A stretch of DNA of 18,348 bases from CAZSMK01 sp964608095 (GTDB lineage: Bacteria; Sumerlaeota; Sumerlaeia; MWCT01; JAGHBZ01). Each line of letters starts with the position of its first letter. The stretch's first letter is position 1. The stretch lies in contig CAZSMK010000045.1 in the NCBI GenBank assembly GCA_964608095.1, positions 1 to 18,348 of the forward strand. Direction: 5' to 3'. Below are positions 13,076-18,348 of this stretch, in pieces. Made by a program: the position numbers and the translations under genes. The notes under the pieces are model-generated. The model saw nothing but the letters and a program-made list of their open reading frames with translations, made no database searches and was not told the DNA's origin.

Positions 13076-16000
13076 ATGAATGCTGGTAAACAACAATTTG
13101 TACATTTGCATGTTCATTCTATATATAGCCTTCTGGATGGCGCCTGCAAGCTCGAGCACTTATGTAAAAAGGCGAAGGAACTGGGGATGCCCGCCCTTGC
13201 CGTCACCGACCATGGGAATATGTTCGGCGCGATTAAATTCTACAAAACTGCGAAAAGATACGGGATCAAACCCATATTCGGACAGGAATTCTATATCTCG
13301 CCGACCACACGATTCGACCGAAGTTTGAACGAGCGACGCGCCTCGAACCATTTAATTCTCCTCGCGAAAGACCTCGAGGGATATATTAATCTTGCAAAAC
13401 TCTCCTCGTTCGCTTTCCTTGAAGGGCATTACTACAAGCCCAGGATAGATATCGAATTACTGGAGAAATATCATAAAGGGTTGGTGGGGATGTCCGCATG
13501 TTTAAAGGGTGCGGTGCCGGAAGCCATTCTCGATAACGATACCCGTCGCGCTTCTGAACTCATCGATACCTACACCCAAATCCTGGGTAAGGATTCCTTC
13601 TTTTTGGAACTCATGGATCAGGGATTGCCTGAGCAGAAAAAGGTGAATAAGGAACTGATATCCCTTGCGCGAAAACATAATGCCCGTCTTTCAGCATCCA
13701 ACGATTGCCATTATATCAACAAGGAGGACGCATCGGTTCAAGACATCTTGATGGCGATACAGATGGGGAAAACCATCAATGATAAGGAAAGGATGCGTCT
13801 TACCGGGGATCAATTTTACTTGAAAAGCCAGGAGGAGATGTGGGCTCTTTTCGGCAGCGACAGGGAAGACGCCCTGAAAAACACCGTCGAGATAGCTGAG
13901 ATGTGTAATGTCGAGATTCCCTTTAAGCAACATTTGCTCCCACACTTTAAACTACCCGAGGACGTCACTGACCAGGAATATCTTCGCCAGAAGGTTATGG
14001 AGGGCTTCAAGGCACGATTCCCCAAGCCTGACCCCGACTATACGGAACGCCTCGAGTCGGAACTGGATATAATTAATCGTATGAAGTTCAATTCATACTT
14101 TCTGATAGTGTGGGATTTTGTGCGTTTTGCCAAGGAGCAGGATATTCCGGTGGGACCGGGTCGAGGCTCAGCGGCAGGCAGCCTGGTGGCGTACTCGCTC
14201 GGGATTACCGATATAGACCCTATCAAGCACGGACTTCTCTTCGAACGATTTCTCAATCCTCAGCGGGTCTCCATGCCCGATATCGATATAGATTTTTGTT
14301 ATGAGAAACGACCACAGGTTATCAACTATGTCCGAAAAAAGTATGGAAGCCGCCGAGTATCCCAGATAATAACCTTCGGAACCATGAAGGCGCGCAATGC
14401 CATCCGCGATGTTGGTCGCGCTCTTGCTGTTCCCCTCTCCCTCTCCGATAGAATCGCCAAATTAGTACCCGAAGGGATGGACATCAAGACGGCGTTGAAC
14501 AAGGTTCACGATCTTCGCGAGCTTTACACGAACGATTCACGTGTAAAGCCCCTGCTCGATGCAGCCATTGCCGTGGAAGGGAATGCGCGGCATCCTTCTT
14601 TTCATGCCGCTGGTATCGTTATTTCCGATAAAGATTTATACGAGACAGTACCCCTGTATAAACCTGCTTCGGAAGAAGATATCTCGACGCAATTCGATAT
14701 GCACGAGATAGCCGAGATCGGACTGCTCAAGATGGATTTTCTCGGGCTCAAGAACCTTACCATTATCGATAGAACCATGAGGAAGCTCAGGAAGACGAGA
14801 GGGGTCGATATCAACTGGGAAACCGTTCCCCTGGACGACGAGAAGACCTACCAGGTATTGCAGGAGGGACGGACAACGGGCGTGTTTCAGCTGGAAAGTT
14901 CCGGCATGACAGAGATCGTGAAGCGTATGCGCCCGGAATGCTTCGAAGACCTGGTTGCATTGCTTGCGCTCTATCGTCCGGGTCCGCTTCAAAGCGGGCT
15001 TGTCAGCGATTATATCGAGCGCAAACATGGCAGAAAAGAAATCCTGTACGACCACCCGCTTCTGGAAAAAATCCTGAAGGAGACCTACGGGATCATCCTG
15101 TATCAGGAACAGGTCATGGAGATTGCAAACGTGCTCGCCGGGTTCAGTATGGGTGAAGCGGATATTCTCAGACGAGCCATGGGAAAGAAGAAAAAGGACG
15201 AAATGGCGGGGCAAAAGACAAAATTCGTTCAGCGCGCCGTTGAAAACAATATAGACCGTATAATAGCGGAGAAGATATTCGACCAGATGGAATATTTTGC
15301 AGGGTACGGTTTTAACAAATCTCACAGCGCCGCATACGCCGTTATTACCTTTCGGACGGCGTATCTCAAGGCGCATTTCCCCATCGAGTTTATGGCGTCC
15401 CTCATGACGAGCGATATGGGCGACATCGACAAGATGGCTCATTACTTCAATGTCTGCAAGGAAATGGGAATTCGGATATATCCGCCGGATATCAATGAAT
15501 CATTCGTCGATTTTACCGTTGTCGGAAACCATATCCGGTTTGGTCTGGCAGCGGTGAAAAACGTGGGCGAAGGCGCTGTCGTATCCATTATAAAAAGTCG
15601 CGAGGAAGGGGGACATTTTAAAAGCCTGCATGATTTTTGCGATCGTGTAGCCAGCGGTGCAGTCAACGCACGGGTTGTTGAAGCCTTGATAAAATGCGGC
15701 GCTTTCGACTCGCTTGGGGCGTCCCGCGCGCAACTGCTCGCGGCGTTTCCCCAGGCTATGGAACTCGCCGCCAGCCGCCAACGCGACCGCCTCTCCGGTC
15801 AAGGCTCGTTCCTTGACATGCTCGGCGGCACACAATCCACTTTCCCGGAAGATGAACTGCCCGAGATTCCTGATTGGCCCCTCAAGAAAAAACTCCAGTA
15901 CGAGAGAGACTTTATCGGATTTTACATCACGGGTCATCCCCTCGATAAGTATGTCCCCGACATTAACGCCTTTACCAACATCACGAGCAAAAAACTCCGG

Positions 16001-16522
16001 CTGAAAAAAGCAAACAACGAGGTGACCTTTATCGGCGTGGTTACCAAAATAACACCCAAGATCGACAAAAAAGGGCAACCTATAGCCTTCGTGGAGATGG
16101 AAGATTACGAAGGCAAGATTGAAGTTATCTTCTTCAGCGATGCACATCAGAAATACAATAAGCTCATCCATACCGATGCGGTTCTCTGGATCAAGGGTCG
16201 GGTAAACACGAGGATGGACGTACATAAAATCCTGGTACAGGAAGCAAAGGTCCCTGAAGAGGTGCGTTCGAATAATGTGCAAGGTCTTGAAATAAAGTTT
16301 CCCGCCTATGGGGTGACGGAGACCTTTCTCACCCAGATAAAAAGGGTGCTCGAACAGCACAAGGGGAAACGACGCGTTCACCTCGTGGTCGAAAAACCCG
16401 GTGTCGGCGCGGTCGCCATTCAACCCCATCGCTCGTTCTACGTATCCATCGATGAGGAGCTCATTACTGACCTGTTGGAAAAAGTCGAAGGAGAAAAAAT
16501 ATTGACCTTTACAACTAAATGA
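13076..16522 (+). CDS. dnaE: DNA polymerase III subunit alpha
   Basis: This 1148-residue protein is the replicative polymerase subunit, of normal length for DnaE1. Domains in order: an N-terminal PHP domain with HLHVHSIYSLLDG, VTDHGNM, GQEFYI and NDCHYI, which retains its metal ligands; palm and thumb with GPGRGSAAGSLVAYSLGIT; the catalytic triad D402 and D404 (PDIDIDF) and D554 (KMDFLGL), matching E. coli D401, D403 and D555; fingers (ELESSGM, LYRPGPLQSG, YQEQVM); the HhH region (GYGFNKSHSAAYAV); and an OB fold from about residue 983 (VTFIGVVTKI). A canonical PHP site suggests intrinsic 3'-5' exonuclease activity could remain, as in Thermus; this is inference. A clamp-binding QxxLF motif was not identified. 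The ATG at 13076 is preceded by a GGGG-type site and fits the family start. Confidence 0.98.
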   Translation: MNAGKQQFVHLHVHSIYSLLDGACKLEHLCKKAKELGMPALAVTDHGNMFGAIKFYKTAKRYGIKPIFGQEFYISPTTRFDRSLNERRASNHLILLAKDLEGYINLAKLSSFAFLEGHYYKPRIDIELLEKYHKGLVGMSACLKGAVPEAILDNDTRRASELIDTYTQILGKDSFFLELMDQGLPEQKKVNKELISLARKHNARLSASNDCHYINKEDASVQDILMAIQMGKTINDKERMRLTGDQFYLKSQEEMWALFGSDREDALKNTVEIAEMCNVEIPFKQHLLPHFKLPEDVTDQEYLRQKVMEGFKARFPKPDPDYTERLESELDIINRMKFNSYFLIVWDFVRFAKEQDIPVGPGRGSAAGSLVAYSLGITDIDPIKHGLLFERFLNPQRVSMPDIDIDFCYEKRPQVINYVRKKYGSRRVSQIITFGTMKARNAIRDVGRALAVPLSLSDRIAKLVPEGMDIKTALNKVHDLRELYTNDSRVKPLLDAAIAVEGNARHPSFHAAGIVISDKDLYETVPLYKPASEEDISTQFDMHEIAEIGLLKMDFLGLKNLTIIDRTMRKLRKTRGVDINWETVPLDDEKTYQVLQEGRTTGVFQLESSGMTEIVKRMRPECFEDLVALLALYRPGPLQSGLVSDYIERKHGRKEILYDHPLLEKILKETYGIILYQEQVMEIANVLAGFSMGEADILRRAMGKKKKDEMAGQKTKFVQRAVENNIDRIIAEKIFDQMEYFAGYGFNKSHSAAYAVITFRTAYLKAHFPIEFMASLMTSDMGDIDKMAHYFNVCKEMGIRIYPPDINESFVDFTVVGNHIRFGLAAVKNVGEGAVVSIIKSREEGGHFKSLHDFCDRVASGAVNARVVEALIKCGAFDSLGASRAQLLAAFPQAMELAASRQRDRLSGQGSFLDMLGGTQSTFPEDELPEIPDWPLKKKLQYERDFIGFYITGHPLDKYVPDINAFTNITSKKLRLKKANNEVTFIGVVTKITPKIDKKGQPIAFVEMEDYEGKIEVIFFSDAHQKYNKLIHTDAVLWIKGRVNTRMDVHKILVQEAKVPEEVRSNNVQGLEIKFPAYGVTETFLTQIKRVLEQHKGKRRVHLVVEKPGVGAVAIQPHRSFYVSIDEELITDLLEKVEGEKILTFTTK

Positions 16523-16585
16523 CGATAAGCTGATGTATTTAGTGTCGTGTACAGAGCGACAGTAAGAGGAAGAAAGGGAAGATAG

Positions 16586-17617
16586 ATGTCGTTAATGATA
16601 TATGATTTCGAGAGACCGATAGCGGAGCTCGAGGAGAAACTCGAGGAGCTGGAATCGGCGGAGGAAAAGTCTCCCGAGCATCTCGCTGAGATCGAATCCC
16701 TGAAAGAACTGATTCAGGAGACGAAGAAACGGATATATGGGAGTCTGACGCCCTGGCAGCGAGTCCAGCTTGCACGGCATATCGCCCGCCCTCATTCCCT
16801 CGATTATATCCATGCCCTTTTCACGAAATGGTTCGAAGTTCATGGGGATAGAAATTTCGCCGACGATCGTGCTGTGGTTACCGGCTTTGCGGAGCTCGAT
16901 TCAATCCCGTTTGCCATTATAGGTCAACAGAAGGGCAAGGATACCAAAGACAATCTGAGGCGAAATTTCGGGATGATGCACCCCGAAGGATACCGAAAAG
17001 CACTTCGCGTCATGAAACTCGCCGATAAATTTTCGATTCCAATCGTTATCTTTATTGATACCCCGGGCGCGTATCCGGGGATAGGCGCGGAAGAGCGCGG
17101 TCAGGCGGAAGCCATAGCCAACAACATCAAGGAGATGTACACCCTGAAAGTGCCCATAGTGGTCATTATAATTGGCGAGGGCGCGAGTGGCGGCGCGCTC
17201 GGGGTAGGGCTCGGCGATGTCGTTCTTATGATGGAAAATGCCTGGTATTGCGTCATATCCCCTGAGGGATGTGCATCCATCCTCTGGCGCGACCGAGCCA
17301 TGGCGCCACAATCCGCCCAGGCGCTCAAACTTACCGCTCAAGACCTGCTCACCGCCGGCGTCATCGACGAGATTATACCCGAACCGCTCGGCGGCGCTCA
17401 TCGCGATCATGACACCGCCTTCGATAATGTTCTCAACTCGCTCAAGAAACACCTCGACCGCCTCCTTAACCAATCGATCGAGGACATAATCCGCGAACGC
17501 TTTCAGAAATATCGTCGTATGGGCGTGTGTATCACAGCGCACGAATCCAACGGACAGCAGGTCAATATATCCACCGTATCAGGCTCAAAGAATAATGACG
17601 AATCCTCATCAGGATAA
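16586..17617 (+). CDS. accA: Acetyl-CoA carboxylase carboxyltransferase subunit alpha
   Basis: This 343-residue protein is the alpha subunit of the carboxyltransferase that moves CO2 from biotin to acetyl-CoA, giving malonyl-CoA for fatty-acid synthesis. It opens with the coiled N-terminal helix (FERPIAELEEKLEEL) and LTPWQRVQLARHIARPHSLDYI. It then has the crotonase-like core with GDRNFADD, IGQQKGKD, RNFGMMHPEGYRKALR, DTPGAYPGIGAEERGQ and the oxyanion-hole region GEGASGGALG, and ends with ISPEGCASILWRD. Length slightly exceeds E. coli AccA (319) through an unrelated polar C-terminal tail of about 20 residues. AAGGGA lies about 7 bases before the ATG. Its last 23 bases overlap the start of the following zinc-ribbon gene. 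The partner accD is not in the window. Confidence 0.97.
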   Translation: MSLMIYDFERPIAELEEKLEELESAEEKSPEHLAEIESLKELIQETKKRIYGSLTPWQRVQLARHIARPHSLDYIHALFTKWFEVHGDRNFADDRAVVTGFAELDSIPFAIIGQQKGKDTKDNLRRNFGMMHPEGYRKALRVMKLADKFSIPIVIFIDTPGAYPGIGAEERGQAEAIANNIKEMYTLKVPIVVIIIGEGASGGALGVGLGDVVLMMENAWYCVISPEGCASILWRDRAMAPQSAQALKLTAQDLLTAGVIDEIIPEPLGGAHRDHDTAFDNVLNSLKKHLDRLLNQSIEDIIRERFQKYRRMGVCITAHESNGQQVNISTVSGSKNNDESSSG

Positions 17618-18348
17618 AGCCATAGAAAACCTGCAGCCTGCAGTGAGGCTGCTCATGGACATCCAGAAACTCGATGTCCGCATCAACGAACTTTCCAGAA
17701 AAATCGATTCCTTACCCGAACAACTCACCCCCTTTCTTTCCTCTGTACAACGGAGCCGGCAACTCCTGAACACTTTTCAGAATAACAAGGAGCACATAGT
17801 TAAGGAGTTGCGTCAAAGCGAACGAGACCTGAAAGAGCAAGAGGAAAAGAGAACTAAATTTCTGTCTCACCAGATAGACGTAAAAACCAATAAAGAGATG
17901 GAAGCGCTGCAACACGAAATCGATATCACCACACGGGAGATTGACTCGCTCGAGGAAAAGATTCTCACCTTCATGGACGAAGAAGAGACGCTCGCGCACA
18001 AAATAGTCGCCGAGCAGGAGGCATTAGCCAGAGAAGAACGCGAACTCGAGAAGAAAAAAGACGAAATCCAGCAAGCCAGGGCGTCATTGGAAAAGGAACA
18101 GCAAGATTTAGAGATGCGCAAAAATGCGCTACGCGAAGGGTTGACGCCCGAACTCGATGAATTTTACGAAACCTTTCGTACGCGCTACGTTGGCGACCTC
18201 GTAGTGCCCATTGTCCAGGGCGCCTGCGGGGGATGTTTTATGCAACTCACGCCGCAGATAATAGTAAAGGTCCATCTCGGAAAAGAACTCGTTTTCTGCG
18301 ACCGCTGCCAGCGACTACTTGCGTACGATACCGATCCCGACGCCGGAA
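17595..18348 (+). CDS. Coiled-coil protein with C-terminal C4 zinc ribbon (partial, COG1579-like)
   Basis: The frame from the ATG at 17595 stays open to the window edge (251 codons, no stop seen), so the 3' end is cut. The N-terminal part NLQPAVRLLMDIQKLDVRINELSRKI and the long highly charged heptad-like stretch (about residues 20-190) predict an antiparallel coiled coil. It ends in a C4 zinc ribbon: CGGC and, after 23 residues, CDRC in GACGGCFMQLTPQ...ELVFCDRCQRLL. This matches the family often annotated as a zinc-ribbon or putative nucleic acid-binding protein; function is unknown. Only a few residues are probably missing. The start overlaps accA by 23 bases with a weak ribosome binding site. 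An alternative ATG at 17655 has GTGAGG in front but would cut the conserved N-terminus. Confidence 0.9.
   Translation, partial: MTNPHQDKAIENLQPAVRLLMDIQKLDVRINELSRKIDSLPEQLTPFLSSVQRSRQLLNTFQNNKEHIVKELRQSERDLKEQEEKRTKFLSHQIDVKTNKEMEALQHEIDITTREIDSLEEKILTFMDEEETLAHKIVAEQEALAREERELEKKKDEIQQARASLEKEQQDLEMRKNALREGLTPELDEFYETFRTRYVGDLVVPIVQGACGGCFMQLTPQIIVKVHLGKELVFCDRCQRLLAYDTDPDAG

Noticed and set aside
14636..15442. Long open frames antisense to dnaE (268 and 309 codons, the second at 15500-16429)
   Set aside because: They are shadows of dnaE codon usage, with no homology or start signals, while dnaE is intact on the plus strand.

Overview
The window looks like a chromosomal segment from an uncultured Gram-negative (diderm) bacterium using the standard bacterial code. 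The diderm call rests on a Wzy/WaaL-type O-antigen protein, an anchored LytM-type peptidase and a full-length DnaE rather than PolC. Base composition is moderate and Shine-Dalgarno sites are clear in many genes. The gene mix (eRF1/Vms1-like baeRF protein, divergent acetate kinase, beta-helix GGG-repeat protein, Wzy with C-terminal TPRs) reminds me of candidate phyla related to PVC or Omnitrophota. That placement is inference with low confidence; 16S or marker-gene phylogeny would settle it.

Layout. Positions 1-424 are non-coding, with decayed repeat-like sequence, a 16-bp perfect palindrome and a promoter. Next is a secreted Cys/His protein (425-1138). It converges on an HU gene (1236-1520, minus) across an 18-bp perfect hairpin. 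Then comes a broken secreted beta-helix protein (1843-2462) with a signal peptide, a frameshift, one in-frame stop and a missing 3' end. A strong intrinsic terminator and rpsU (minus) follow. rpsU is divergent from a sugar-nucleotide epimerase, which is tightly followed by an argininosuccinate-lyase-like enzyme and then by an eRF1/Vms1-like protein carrying a GGWQ motif. That protein converges on a divergent acetate/propionate-family kinase (minus).

From 8117 to the right edge all genes read rightward: M23 peptidase, O-antigen ligase/polymerase with TPRs, tandem-ACT protein (4-nt ATGA overlap), RNase G/E, DNA polymerase III alpha, acetyl-CoA carboxyltransferase alpha, and a coiled-coil zinc-ribbon protein cut by the window edge. 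I see no convincing terminator in this run.

Functionally the region mixes housekeeping (replication, RNA processing, fatty-acid initiation, ribosomal protein S21, nucleoid protein) with envelope building (epimerase, O-antigen protein, M23 peptidase, secreted proteins). I found no CRISPR array, tRNA, rRNA, intact transposase or phage gene, and no gene cluster that clearly forms a new system. The items most worth a second look are the GGWQ eRF1-like protein, the lyase and kinase with altered active-site residues, the decaying beta-helix gene with a hairpin framing its ribosome binding site, and the secreted Cys/His protein.
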